The notes: generated by a model from the sequence alone, not told the origin. Shown: positions 22,937 through 36,086, counted from the first letter of the stretch. The stretch is 64,000 bases of DNA from Pontederia crassipes (GCA_030549335.1 CM060188.1:6882001-6946000), one strand, 5' to 3'. Numbers and translations are program-made.

Positions 22937-24058
22937 ATGTCGAATTTTATGAACATGGATCAACGAATATATTATGTTAATGCTAGGTCGTTACCCGTAA
23001 GTAACGCGCTGTACAGCTCGGGTACAGTGATAAGAGAGCAAGAGCCGCTGCATCCTCGCCTGAATGCAGTGTTAAATGAGCAAGGGCTACCGCACTCTAA
23101 TAGACGGAGGCGGTTAAAGAAGCTAGTTCATGAGACTAAGGTCAGATTAGGTTCTTGGAACATTGGGACATTAAATGGGAAGCGCCTCGAGGTGGCACAA
23201 GTAATGGATCAATGTAAGATTAGTATCTTATGCTTGCAAGAAACTAGATGGGTAGGAGAGGGAAGTAAAGAGATTAGGTTAAATGGTTCCAAACTTTGGT
23301 ACACAGGTAAGGTAAATGGAAGGAATGGTGTTGGTATTATCGTGGATGCAGAATGGAGGAAGAATGTTGTGGAAGTTAAAAGGATTGATGATCGAATCAT
23401 ATCTGTGAAAGTAATTGTTGGAAAGAAGACTATGAACATTATTAGTGCATATGCACCCCAAGTAGGAGCAGAATCACATCTCAAGGAGAAGTTTTGGGCA
23501 GATATGGAGGGTTTGATTGAAAGTATACCAATAACCGAAAAAGTTTATATTGGGGGAGACCTTAATGGACATGTTGGTAAAGAGGCAGGACCACATGCAA
23601 GGGTTCATGGTGGTTTTGGTTTTGGGGAGTTGAATGAGGAAGGACAAACTATTATTGATTTTTCTTTAGCATACGACCTTAAGATTATCAACACTTGTTT
23701 TAGGAAGAGAGAGGAACATTTAATCACATACAAAAGTGAAACTCATAGGTCTCAAATCGATTTTTTCTTGACAAGAAATACTGATAAAAGACGTTGTACT
23801 AATTGCAAAGTAATTCCTGGGCATGGGGTGACTACACAACATAGATTGTTAGTTCTTGATATGCAAATAAAATATATAAAACCAAAATCCCGAACAGTTT
23901 TTGATCGAAAGATCAAGTGGTGGCAGTTAAAAGGGGAGAAGCGAGAGACTTTTAGAAGTAAGTTATTAGAGGAAAGTGTGTGGGAGTTAAAAGGAGATGC
24001 TAGTATCATGTGGAAGAATGTGGCAAAAAGGTTGAAATTGTTGCTAAAGTCATTTTAG
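22937..24058 (+). pseudogene. RTE LINE endonuclease region
   Basis: The first ATG in this open frame is 22937. Visible endonuclease/exonuclease/phosphatase motifs are LGSWNIGTLNGK, LCLQETRW (catalytic Glu), NIISAYAPQVG, GGDLNGHVG (Asp-x-Asn), RSQIDFFLTR and a TTQHRLLVLD end block in place of SDH. Such enzymes nick the target to prime reverse transcription. The frame runs out just after WKNVAK, where the protein should continue into the RT; the downstream part lies in the next frame. The reading is otherwise uninterrupted. Confidence 0.9.
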
Positions 24059-25995
24059 GAGAATCAAAAGGTTTTGGACCACGAGATAAGGAGACTTGGT
24101 GGTGGAATGAGGAGGTCCAAGAAAAGGTGCGTAATAAGAAGAATTGTTTCAAGGCGATACACTTGGACAATAGTTTTGACAATTGGGAAAAGTATCGTTT
24201 GGTGAAAAGGGAAGCTAAAAAGGCAGTTAGTGATGCTCGTGCTAAAGCATATGAGGGGTTTTATAAGGAGTTAGGGACAAAGGCTGGTGAACAAAGGATT
24301 TACAAGATTGCAATGAATAAAGAGAAGGAGTTGAGAGATTTGGATCAAGTAAGATGCATAAAAAATGAAGTTGGCAAGGTTTTAGTTACTGAAGGAGATA
24401 TTAAGAACAGATGGGAAGAGTATTTCTATAAGCTATTTAATGATGGATGTGAAGGTTCCCGTTGTGATTTGGAGGACTTGACAGTTAGCGAATGTGAGCT
24501 TAATAAGTCATTTTATCGTAGAATTAGAGTTTCGGAGGTTAACGAAGCTCTTAAGAAAATGGAGAATGGTAAAGCCGTTGGACCGGATGGTATACCGATT
24601 GAAGTTTGGAAATGTTTAAGAGAAAAATGTGTGTTGTGGTTATGTAAACTATTTAATGAGATTTTACGGTCGAAAAAGATGCCTGATGATTGGAGATTAA
24701 GTACATTAGTTCCTATTTACAAAAATAAAGGGGATATTCAGAATTGTGCAAATTATAGAGGGATTAAACTTATGAGTCACACTATGAAATTATGGGAAAA
24801 AGTGATTGAGCATAGATTGAGAATGAAGACTAGTATTTCTAAGAGACAATTTGGGTTCATGTCAGGAAGATCCACTACAGAGACGATTTATTTACTAAGG
24901 GGGATGATGGAGAAGTATCGAAGTAGGAGAAGAGACTTACATATGGCTTTCATTGACTTAGAGAAGACGTATGATCGGGTACCAAGGGATGTACTTTGGA
25001 AAGTCTTGCAAAAGAAGAGGGTGAATGTTGCCTACATTAAGGTAATACAAGATATGTACGATGGGGCATTGACTAGGGTTAGGACACCCGGAGGTGAGAC
25101 AACTGAATTTTCTATAGGAATTGACCTACATCAAGGATCAGCTTTAAGCCCGTATCTATTTAACTTAGTTATCGATGCTATAATCGAAAGTATCACAGAG
25201 GAGGTACCTAAGTGCATACTATTTGCGGATGATATAGTACTTTTAGCGGATTCAAGAGAAGAGATTAATACAAAATTGGAAATATGGAGAAATACGTTGG
25301 AGTCAAAGGGTTTTCGTTTAAGTAGGAATAAAACAGAATATATGCATAGCAATTTCACAAATAAACAACTTAGAGACGATTTGAAAGTTAGATTAGGGGA
25401 GGATATAATTCCTCAAGTGACAAAGTTTAAATATTTAGGATCAATTGTAAGACAAGATGGTGAGATTGATGATGATGTTAATCATAGAATTCAAGCTGAT
25501 TGGTGTAAGTGGAGAAAAGCCACTGGAATTCTTTGTGATAGAAAAGTACCCAATAAAGTTAAAGGAAAATTCTATCGTACTGCTATAAGGCCAGCAGTGT
25601 TATATGGTAGTGAATGTTGGGCTATGAAGGGACAACATGAACATAAAGTGGGGGTAGCCGAAATGAGGATGTTGAGATGGATGTGTGGTCATACAAGATT
25701 AGATAAGATTAGGAATGACCATATACGTGAACGAGTCGGAGTGGCTCCTATTAGTGAGAAAATGGTAGAGAATCGCTTGAGATGGTTTGGTCATGTTCAG
25801 AGAAGACCATTAGATGCGCCAGTAAGAAGAGTAGATCAAATAATCTGAAGTCCGATTAAAAAAGGGAGAGGGAGGCCAAGGCGGACACTTGACGAACTAA
25901 TAGAGCAAGATCTATTGGTGAATAATATACCGAAAGGTTTGGTTACTAATAGAGCGGAATGGCGTCGTATGATCCATGTAGCCGACCTCACCTAG
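24010..25995 (+). pseudogene. RTE LINE reverse transcriptase region
   Basis: Open from 24010 to 25848, then, past one TGA, to a TAG at 25993-25995. RT blocks appear in order: KAVGPDGIPIEVWK, NYRGIKLMSHTMKLWEKVIE, RQFGFMSGRSTTE, AFIDLEKTYDRVP, DLHQGSALSPYLF, the catalytic FADDIVLLAD and FKYLGSIV. A C-terminal RWFGHVQRRP segment follows. After the stop the same frame keeps SPIKKGRGRPRRTL and NRAEWRRMIHVAD, the usual RTE tail. The 5' overlap with the endonuclease frame is about 49 bases. Plant genome annotations often mislabel such frames as craniofacial development protein 2-like. Confidence 0.9.
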
Positions 25996-26024
25996 TGAGA
26001 TAAGACTTTGTTGTTGTTGTTGTC

Positions 26025-26041
26025 GTCTACATCAGCCGGAA
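26025..26041. repeat. Target-site duplication of the LINE, right copy
   Basis: Exact repeat of 22838-22854. P450 exon 2 continues directly from here. Confidence 0.95.
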
Positions 26042-27515
26042 TCATTCCCTCCGACAGCTTCCACTCAAACTTTTGGAGCAGCGTAGCGAGCGTCAGGTGA
26101 AGCTCGGCCGCGGAAGTCGATGTCCTTCCCCGCGAGGAACCTTTCCGGCGAGAACTCGTCTGCGTCCCTCCAAATTTCTCCGTCTCGTCCAATGGCCCAG
26201 ACGTTGAAGAGCACGCGGGTGCCCTCGGGTATCTTGTAGCCGTAGAGCTCAGCGGCGGTTCCGGCTTTATGAGGCACGAGGAATGGCGCCGGCGGGTGGA
26301 GTCGCAGGGTCTCCTTTACAACAGCTTTGAGATAAGGAAGTTTGTCAATGTCGGACCACTCGACTTCTTTTGCTGGGTTAATCACGCGAGTAATCTCTTC
26401 CCGGACCGTCGCCATGACCTCGCTGTTCCGAAGCATCTCCGCCATCGCCCATTCCACTGTGATAGAGCTCGTGTCGCTCCCTGCTATAAACAAGTCCTGA
26501 CAAAAGGATGATTCTTTAGACTAATTAGGCTTGCATAGAAATTTTGATATATATATATATATTTCTGGTATAGATTGATCTACCACAAGCATGGATCTTA
26601 TTGTGTCTCTATCCAGGTAATTAGAACCATCATCTTGTGCCTGGATTTGGAGATCGTGTCCAGGAAATCATTACTACCTGGGGAAGCCTCGTTTTCTATG
26701 CTACGCAGCCGCCTGTCGATCTGCTTGTCGAAGAAGGCGTGCATCTTCTTGTACAGGTGTTCCATCCGACCACGTATGCCTTGGAGATCAAATCTTGCGA
26801 GAAATGGGAAGAAATCCGAGACGTTCGGCGTTCCCATTTCAATCATTATTTGCATCAAAACTTCCCTGAACTCCTGAGTCGACTCGAGGTTGAGGTCGAC
26901 GAAGTCGACCGAAAAGGTGGCGCAAGAAATGAAGTTGAGCGTCGTGGCGAACACCGCTACGCGGACCTCGACGGGCCGACCCTCGGAGGATCTGCCGACG
27001 ACGTAGCGCACGAGCTCCCGCAGCTTCTGGCGGAGGAGAGGCTCCTGCGCGTCCAGCCGTTGTGGCGAGAATAGCTGGGTATTGGATAACCTGCGGAGTT
27101 TCCGCCATTGCTGCGACGGCGGCAGCCACCCCATGGACGTCCTGTGATGGTTGCAGGCGTGGACCACGGCCGGAGGAAAGCGATGTGAGAACACCGCGTC
27201 CTTCTTCTGGAGAGCTTCTATTGCTGCCTCTACGGAGGAGACGACGACCGTCGTCTCCATGCCTAGGCGCAGGGTCATGACGGGCCATGGAGCTTGGCGA
27301 GGCGAGTGAGTGAATGGTGCGGATTCTGGCCGAGCTCGAGCAAATTTCCGATGATCGGAAGTGGCCACGGCCCCGGCGGCAGTCTTGATAGCCTTCTCTC
27401 GACTTGCAGGAGGAAGCCGAGGAGAGAGACGGAGAACGACAGCCATAGCAGCCATGCAAAGACGGAGGAGTCCATTTCATTATTTAGTGGCACGCATGTC
27501 CTTTGCATGGGCCGC

Positions 27516-27524
27516 TTATATATA
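27516..27524 (-). promoter_or_regulatory. TATA box of the P450 pseudogene
   Basis: Same TATATATAA-type box and GGCCCA spacing as the intact gene, about 41 bases from the ATG at 27475. Confidence 0.55.
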
Positions 27525-27930
27525 ATGACATATGATTTGAAATGTTTTGTTTTTCCTTCGATCGGGTGGATGTATATGTCACTTTTATTTTTGCCTCACA
27601 AAAATATTTCAAAGAAATGTCTTTCGTTTTGTGTCCACATCCTTCAAAGTTCCTTCCACTACAAAGTACATTGTTAATTACGGGAAAAGAAAAAAATTGC
27701 TTTTGTTTTAAGAAAAAAACATGCTATTAAGCTAGAACATACTTGTTATGATATAGTATCTAGGCTAGATGAGGAGGTCCAACAAAAAATATATGAAGAC
27801 AAGGAAAGAAAAACTATTGAATATTTGGTGGTTTCTACGGTTTGGCTAGCCATGGACTTTGCCAACAAAGTTGGCGTCATCGATTAAGCAATCATCTTTG
27901 TCTCACTTAGGTAGAACTTTATATAGATAG

Positions 27931-29069
27931 CAATAAATTTGTAAAAATATAATTGCTACAAAATGTAATAATCTTATCAAGTAATAAAATAGAGAATAGA
28001 ACGTTGAACTCATGAAGAATTAGTTAAATATGATATATTTCAATAATTTATTAGAAGAAGAAAGTATAGATGTGATGTGAAGATAGAAAATAAATGTGTA
28101 AAAAATAAAATAACAAAAAATAAAATAAATAAGTGTTGAGTCTAAAGATGGTGGATGATTAAAGATAAGGATTAACTAGCATGAATAATGATGATTTAAT
28201 TATAACAATGATAAACGAATTCAGTTCTTAATACAGATTAGGATTACTCAAATTAATGACATCTATATTTAGTAAGTCAAACTATATTAATTCTCACAAA
28301 ATGTAAGACCACAAACGATAAGTTAATTTTCAATGAAGTAAAATATTAAGAAACAATGAATTACTAGTTTCGTGATATGATTGTTTAAACTTTAAATTAA
28401 AAATTGATTATGGGAATTATCAAATTCTAAAATTAGCCACACCACACCTGATTTGTATCTTATTTCGGAATATAATAATCTCAGTAAAAAACATTAAGCG
28501 CAATAATCATAATAAAAAGAAATCAAAATAACTATATTAATTCAAATCTAACAATCGAGTTCATAAAGTTTTCTCGTAAACAATACAAATCTCTATTACA
28601 TAAAACGTACAAATAATGAAATCTGACGCCTTCGATTATCTATAGATTGCAACAAAGTACACACGTTGAGTTGCTACGCAGTTTCTCCCGAACAAACAAT
28701 GAAAAACTCTAAAATTCATTCTCTACAATGTAGCACGGTTCCCATGACTCAAGCACCTCAAGCACTCCTTTTTTTCGTTTCTTAACATCTCTATTTATAG
28801 CCTTCAGGTGTCCCAAAAGTTTTAATAAAGTTTTAGCTTGATTGAAAGTCTTTTTTATGTTAAACTAACAAAAATTTAGAGTAGACTTTGATTAGCTTTT
28901 AAAACTATCCGCAACTCCTCCAAATACGAGTAAATAAGTTTTTTTGCAATAAAACATAAAATTAAGGCAAATAAGGTCAAAAAATTATGCATGTCATATA
29001 AAAATGAATCCAAAAATAATTAAATGCATGGCTAATTATATGTTATATTTTACATACATCATCAACAAA
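27931..29069 (-). mobile_element. LTR fossil, TGATGC...GCATCA family, copy B
   Basis: Counterpart of copy A at 5565-8072, at the same distance upstream of the paralogous P450. It shares the promoter region (near 28800), the downstream leader, and the 5' end at about 29069 (TTACATACATCA on the plus strand). It lacks the nested Copia-like solo LTR. It is broken and shorter than copy A. The shared site supports one insertion before duplication. Confidence 0.65.
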
Positions 29070-31404
29070 AATTAAAATTGAGCAATCTGTTTATCACAAG
29101 TACAACTTACATATTTACATCAATTGTAACTCCCCAAAAATTCAAAAGGATTTAAAACTTTCTAAATTTTTGACATCGGACTTTTGGATGTCCAAGACTA
29201 GAGCGGGCACCCGTTGTCACCATGAAGACAACAACTCAATTGACGGTCGATCGGACGATCGAAAATATTTCGTGCAATAGAAAAGAATGAAGAGGGGTCA
29301 GTTTCGATTTGTTTTCTCCTCCATGATACCCTAATAAATTTTGAGGATTTGTAACTTACCTCCACCATGTTCATTAAGCAATTAATGTACCAAAACCTCC
29401 ACCATTATGTCCTTTAAGTCTCATTTATTTTCTTTTGGAATTCCCCTCAATTAGTTTTCCCCTTTGGTGTGTTCTACCTCCACCATTTTTGCTCGGCCAG
29501 CAACTTTTGTAGGAGGTCCAGATGAAGAAGAAGACGCAGAGGCGGATAAGGAACTACTAGGGAGTGAGGCTTCGAAGAATCAAACGTGCGAAAAGGTGTG
29601 TTTTTTGGATCTAGATTATAGGACAGTTTCCTGAATGATTTGAATGTTTTAAGACTAGTTTGAGATTAAAATTCATGATGGAATGAGCACGAGAGTATGT
29701 CTGGATCACCCGTGGATGTTTAATTTGATTTTAGAGACCATGCCAATAATTAAATCAACTCTATTTTTTTCTCTGACGATTATTGCTGGCCACACTCAAA
29801 ATTGTTGGGTTGGGTGCTACTCCACTTACATAATGCATAATCACTCTCATCGTGTTCTCACGAACTGCACAACAAAAATGTTCACAAGTCCTCACCGATC
29901 TGATGATCGTGAGCATTGACTTGATGTCTTCACTGATCTGATGATCGTGAGCATTGACTTGATGTCTTCAGTCTTATTATGTTGTTCCGGGTTCAATACC
30001 CTTGACATTAGGTGTTGCATAGTTAAAATGATCTGATTTAGTGTTGAAGATGTGAGGATTATGATAGGTTAATTATGTCCTTACTTGTACCTTATTATTT
30101 TCGTTTTTATTTATGAATGTCTGGAACGCCCATATGCTGAGCTCTTTTATGCAATACATGAATAACATGTAGGTCTCCAAATCTTTTTGTGATTATATGG
30201 ATCATTGTTTCCTTATACCTATTTGATTAATATATCCTCACTTAATGGATAAAGATTTGCAAGTGTGTTGTACAACATAGATATACATAAGTCATGAGAA
30301 AATGGAGATAAGATTGTCTTCTTTTTAAGAGGTTTATGTACATATTTGTATATTGCCAATGTGATACTTGCTATGGCTCATGCTGGAGGTAAGATCCATG
30401 TATCGGAAACATGAGTATTTAGTTGCTGTTTGTAAACAAAAATGATATAACATGATCTACGTGGAGGCCTACCAAAGACAAAGACTTTAATGTTAAGAGA
30501 TTAATTATTAGAATGCCGTGATGTGACTTAGTTATGAATGAGATAATTTGCTTATAAATATATAGAATGATGTTTATGCTAAGGATGCTCCTCTGAATTG
30601 TACTATAAGATAGAACATGTTAGCTAGCGTTAGATTTATGTTTTGCGTGAAAAATTGTTTGAAAAGTTAAGGATTTTTTTGATGACTTGTGGCTCTGCCG
30701 ATTTGCAATTGACGACCCAATCCATTTCGGGCGCCCGATTCGCCTCAACAGAAGTATAGCAACTACTATATCGAACGACCAATATGGATCAGAATGAAAG
30801 TTCGAAAATCGATCGGGCGATCGATATGAACCAGAACAGAAGTTTGAAACTCTTTCGGATGATCGAACTGAAAAATGTCGAGACTCGATAATGATGATCG
30901 ATATGAATCAAAATGAAACTTTGAAATATTTTCGAACGACTGGATTATCGCGTAGGAAAATCTTCTGACAGTCAACAGATATCTCCAATCGACTAAGGAA
31001 AATAGAACTGGGCAGCGGATGACCGATCGAAACTCTCGATTGAAAGTTTGAGAACCTCCTCATGTTATAATGGATGATTGAATCTCTTTTGATAGACCGA
31101 TCGTATATGGCCTTGGGATGGACGATGGATGAACTCAGAACAGACGACCTCACCATTTTCGATTGACTGATGATTATAGACAAAATGAACGTCCGATCTT
31201 CTTTCGGACGATGAATGAATCTCAAATGGACGACTACTCGACCTTTCGGACATCCAATCTGTCGACAAAAAGAATATGACATTAACTTGAACCACCAATT
31301 TGATAAGTTTCTATTCACGTGATTGTTAATGATTGTTAGGAACCTAAAGATGATTCGGAGCCGCCTTTGCTTCCTACGACTTTGGTCGATCCAAGTAATC
31401 GAAA
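29070..31404. repeat. Duplicated non-coding segment (pairs with 8073-9830)
   Basis: No credible gene. The segment is collinear with 8073-9830 as far as about 30840. A short direct repeat of 45-50 bases occurs within it around 29893-29970 (TGATGATCGTGAGCATTGAC twice). From 30690 to 31270 there are many GATCGATATGAACC- and TTCGGACGA-like repeats, which create long but meaningless frames on the minus strand. Confidence 0.65.
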
Positions 31405-31409
31405 GAGAG

Positions 31410-34400
31410 TGTTGCGAATAGAACACCGAGAATCGATGAATAATCAAAACAACGAAAGAAAGAGAAGATGAACACGGAAATTTAACGTGGTAAAACTCTC
31501 TTGATCAATGTGAACAAGAGAGAAACATCCACGGGCAAAGGAGGCCGCCACCAGAAATTTATTCTATGAGTCAAAAGAGAATGTACATCATATAAAACCC
31601 TAACTCTCATATAACGGCCCAAGCCCTCCGCTTCCGCCACAGATTCTCATTCTTCCTCCTTTTTTTCATTTTTTTTTCATAATTTTGGGTACATGGTACA
31701 TAATTCAAGGCACATCAACAAATCTCCACCTTGGCTTTAATTTCACAAAACTCTCAAAAAAATAAAATGCTCAAACATGCTCTCCTTTGCCAAATGGCCC
31801 ACGAGGGCCTAACTTGATCTTTGCGTAACGCCCGCCAAGTCTGAACAATAGTCGAACTTGGCAACAGGTAAGCTCTTTGTCATCATATCTGCTGGATTGT
31901 CATGTGTGCTAATCTTCTGAACTTGAACATCTTGCTTTTCCACAATATCTCGAACAAAATGTTATCTCACATCTATATGCTTTGTTCTTTCATGATGCAT
32001 TTGATCTTTTGTAAGATGTATTGCACTCTGACTATCACAATATATGACAGTAGCTTCCTCTTTCATAGTGAGCTCTCCAACTAATCCTCTCAACCAGATA
32101 GCTTCTTTCACAGCTTCAGTGATGGCCATGTATTCAGCTTCAGTAGTGGATAATGCTACTGTATCCTGCAAAATAGCTTTCCAACTCACAGCACAATCAG
32201 TAATAGTAAAGACATAATCAGTTAGGGACCTTCTTCTATCAAAATCTCCTGTAAAATCTGAATCAATATAGCCAACCAGTCCAGCTGAATTTTTACCAAA
32301 TTCCAAGCATACATCAGAAGTACCTCTTAAATATCTCAGTATCCACTTAACAGCTTCCCAGTGCTTCTTTCCTGGATTAGACATATATCTACTAACAACA
32401 CTGACAGCATGAGATATATCTGGACGAGTGCAAACCATTGCATACAAAATGCTACCAACTGCACTACAGTAAGGAACTTTTGACATATACCTTTTGTCTT
32501 CATCAGATTGAGGTGAACATGAAGCTGAGAGTTTAAAGTGTGCTGCAATCGGTGTACTGACAGTCTTAGCATTCTGCATTCCAAAATGCTCTAAGACTTT
32601 TTCAATATATTTCTATTGAGACAGAAATAATCTTTCTGAACTTCTATCTCTAGAAATTTCCATTCCCAAAATTTTCTTTGCTGCTCCAAGATCCTTCATC
32701 TCAAATTCAGAACTTAACTTATTTTTCAAAATATTAATTTCAGATATATCTTTCACTGCAATTAACATATCATCAACATAGAGCAACAAATAGATGAATG
32801 AACCATCGACAAGTTGATTCAAATAAACATAACTATCATATTTGCTTCTAGCAAAACTAATACTCAACATGAATGAATCAAACCTTTTATACCACTGCCG
32901 AAAGGATTGTTTAAGTCCATACAAGGATTTCTTCAGATGGCAAACTTGATCTTCTCTACCTTCAACATGAAAATCCTCTGGCTGCTCCATATATATATCT
33001 TCTTCTAGATCGCCATGTAAGAATGCAATCTTAACATCTAATTGCTCAAGTTCAAGATTCTGCAAAGCAACAATAGCAAGCAAAGTACGAATAGAGGTAT
33101 GTTTCACAACTGGAGAGAACACATCATGAAAATCAACACCCTCCATTTGACTGTACCCTTTTGCCACCAATCTTGCTTTGTATTTTGTCTCTTCATTATT
33201 GATTCCTTCTTTCTTCTTGAACACCCATTTGCAGCCAACAATCTTCTTATTCACGGGTTATTTTACAAGATCCCAAGTGCCATTCTTCTATAGAGATTCC
33301 ATCTCATCCTGCATTGCTATTAACCACTTATTACAATCAGGACTTCGAATAGCTTCAAAATAGGAGGAAGGATCAGATAACTCAATATCTTCAGCAATAC
33401 TTAATGCATAAGCGATCAATTCTTCAAATTCGAGCCTTTAAGGTGCTTTTATTTCTCTCATCGGTCTATCACGAGCTAACATGTATTGCTGCTGAACTTG
33501 AGGTGATGTATGAACTTCAGGAGCATCAGGAGTATCATTCTTTTCATCAGAAGAACTTGACAGTTCTAACTCCACCTTCTCCAAAGTTTTCTGCTTTTCT
33601 GTATCACCAATAATAGACAAATCTTTTCTCGAGTAAAGCATCACAGATTCATCAAAAGTAACATCTCTACTGATAATAAATTTCTTAATTTCAGGACACC
33701 ATAATCTATAACCTTTAACACCAGATTTATAACCAAGAAATATGCACTTCCTAGCTCTAGGTTCAAGCTTTTCATCATTAACATGTGCATATGCAGGACA
33801 ATCGAAAACTCTTAAATGTGAGTAATTAGGAGAATTACCTGACCACATTTCTTCAGGAATTTTTAAGTCTAAGGATCGGTGAGGAGACCGATTCACTAAG
33901 TGACATGCCATGTTAATAGCCTCTGCCCAAAACTTCTTGCCAAGTCCTGCATTTGACATCATGCATCGTGCTCTTTCTATTAGAGTTCTGTTCATTCTTT
34001 CTGTGACTCCATTCTGCTATGGAGTTCTCACAACTGTGTGATGCCTTGCAATACCTTCTTTGTCACAGAATTCATTGAATTTAGAATTATAGAATTCTAG
34101 TCCATTATCAGTCCTCAGCCTCTTCACAACTTTTTCAGATTGCTTCTCTAGCAAAGTCTTCCATAACTTGAATGTTTCGAATACATCATCTTTATGCTTT
34201 AGAAAATAGACCCAAACTTTTCTAAAAAAATCATCAATAAATGTCAGCAAATACCTATTTCCTCCTTTCGAAGGAACCTGAGAAGGACCCATAAATCTGA
34301 ATGGATATAATCAAGGGTTCCCTTCGTCTTATGAATGGCTGAGTCGAAACTAACTCTCTTTTGCTTTCCAAAGATACAATGCTCACACAGCTCTAACTTT

Positions 34401-36086
34401 CCAACTTTTGCACCAGGAAGAAAACCTCTGTTACTGAGAACTTGCATGCCCTTCTCACTCATATGGCCCAAACACATGTGCCATAACTTTGTGCAATCTT
34501 CCTCTGAGATAGATGAGAATGCTGCTGAACCTATCACCGTCGAACCTTGGAGAACATACAAACTACTGATTTTGAGACCTTTCATCAACACAAGAGCACC
34601 ACGGGAAATTTTCATTCCATTAGACTCAATAACAACTTTGCAACCATTTGAGTCTAAGACACCGAGAAAGATAAGATTCTTCTTCGGATCAGGAACACGT
34701 CTGACTTTTGATAATGTCCTAATAATCCCACCATGCATCTTAATCTGGATGGATCCAATACCAATAGTCTTACAGGCAGCATTGTTACCCATAAGAACGA
34801 CTCCATCTTCAACAGATTTGTACATGGAGAACCAATCTCGATTGGGACACATATGGTATGAGCATCCAGAATCAAGAATCCATTCACTTGATGATCTGGA
34901 TTTATTTGATGTCGTTACCAACAGGACATCTTCATTCTCACTTTCTGCTACACCGGCATCTGCAACTTCAGCCTTCTGATTTCCCTTCTCGTTGCCATTG
35001 TTAATCCTTTTATTCTTATTATGTAATTTGTAACACTCTGCTTTGATATGACTCTTCTTCTTGCAATAATTGCAGACTTTATCTCTATTCTTCGACTTGG
35101 ATCTGGATCTATCTTGATTTTGATTTCTCGTCTGATGTCTGCCTCTTGCGATCAGACCTGAGGCTTGATCATTAGATTTGCTGCTTGATCCCAATTCATT
35201 ATCCAACTTTTGTTTGCTCAACAGTCTGCCCTTAACATCTTCAAACGTGAGTTTGTCCCCACCGTAGATCATCGTCTCCTTAAAGGTTTTATATGAAGAT
35301 GGCAGAGAACAAAGAAGTAATAGGGCCTGATCTTCATCATCAACCTTTGCATCTATGTTCTTCAAATCATTGATTAGGGCAATGAACTCACTGATATGTG
35401 ATTTGATCCACGTACCTTCGGCCATACGAAAGGTGTACAGCCGCTGCTTCAACACAAGTCAATTCGATAGGGTTTTCATCAGATACAGACTTTCCAACTT
35501 CGTCCAAAAACCGACTGTCGTCTTCTCTGCAAGAACTTCCTAAAGAACATCGTTCATCAGGCACAACTGAATCGCAGACATGGCCTTCTCGTCGAGATCC
35601 TCCCAGACGGACGCCTCCATGGCGTTAGGCTTTTGACCCGACAGCGCCTTCTTCAACTCATTCTGAACCAGGATGACATGCATCTGAACCTGCCACAAAC
35701 TGAAATTTGTGTTCCCGTCGAACTTCTCGATGTCGAACTTCGTTGTAGTCATCTTCGCGGAAAGAAACTCGGCTCTGATACCAGTTTGTTGCGAATAGAA
35801 CACCGAGAATCGATGAATAATCAAATCAACGAAAGAAAGAGAAGATGAACACGGAGATTTAACGTAGTAAAACTCTCTTGATCAATGTGAACAAGAGAGA
35901 AACATCCACGGACAAAGGAGGCCGCCGCCAGAAATTTATTCTATGAGCCAAAAGAGAATGTACATCATATAAAACCCTAACCCTCATATAACGGCCCAAG
36001 CCCTCCGCTTCCGCCACATATTCTCATTATTCCTCATTTTTTTCATAATTTTGGGTACAAGGTACATAATTCAAGGCACATCAACA
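31410..36086 (-). mobile_element. Copia LTR retrotransposon, nearly full length
   Basis: LTRs at 31410-31720 and 35787-36086 start TGTTGCGAATAG and end ACATCAACA, and are nearly identical apart from a few substitutions and a small length difference. A perfect 5-bp duplication GAGAG flanks the element (31405-31409, 36087-36091). Next to the 5' LTR is TGGTATCAGAG, the initiator-Met tRNA binding site; next to the 3' LTR is a purine-rich AAGGTGGAGATT tract. On the minus strand, in Copia order, come gag (about 34.9-35.76 kb, with a CCHC knuckle), protease, integrase (about 33.4-34.4 kb), reverse transcriptase (about 32.6-33.3 kb, YVDDM box) and RNase H (about 31.9-32.6 kb). It resembles Tork-type Copia. 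The coding part is broken, with roughly half a dozen breaks, while the LTRs look young. Confidence 0.93.

Larger units (their letters stand above)
22855..26024 (+). mobile_element. RTE-clade LINE, full length (3170 bp)
   Basis: A non-LTR retrotransposon in antisense to the P450. It has a 5' leader, an apurinic-type endonuclease frame, a reverse transcriptase frame, a very short 3' end and a (TTG)n tail (about 26008-26022) typical of plant RTE elements. A perfect 17-bp duplication flanks it. It has two coding lesions: a frame break near 24027, where an A-run is probably one base short, and a TGA at 25846-25848 where relatives have Trp. Intact ends and few lesions suggest a fairly recent insertion. 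It would need another element's proteins to move again. Confidence 0.95.
22754..27475 (-). pseudogene. CYP76 P450 pseudogene with LINE in exon 2
   Basis: Paralogue of the intact gene. Exon 1 is 27475-26584 and the intron 26583-26497 keeps GTAGAT and TTTTGTCAG. Exon 2 is 26496-26025 plus 22854-22754, parted by a LINE. Damage: (1) one base lost in a G-run at about 27283, after LAKLHGP; (2) one base lost at about 26650, near the end of exon 1; (3) in exon 2 about 71 bases are replaced by 3 near 26101, removing the FGAGRRMCPG heme loop and shifting frame; (4) the LINE insertion about 38 codons before the stop. The I-helix AGSDTSS, ETLR and PERF motifs remain. Without the heme-ligand cysteine it cannot bind heme as a P450. 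The promoter-side sequence, TATA box included, is still close to that of the intact gene. Confidence 0.93.

Noticed and set aside
30766-31447. 179-codon and smaller minus-strand frames
   Set aside because: They arise from GATCGATATGAACC-type repeats and run into the Copia LTR. No protein family is recognisable.
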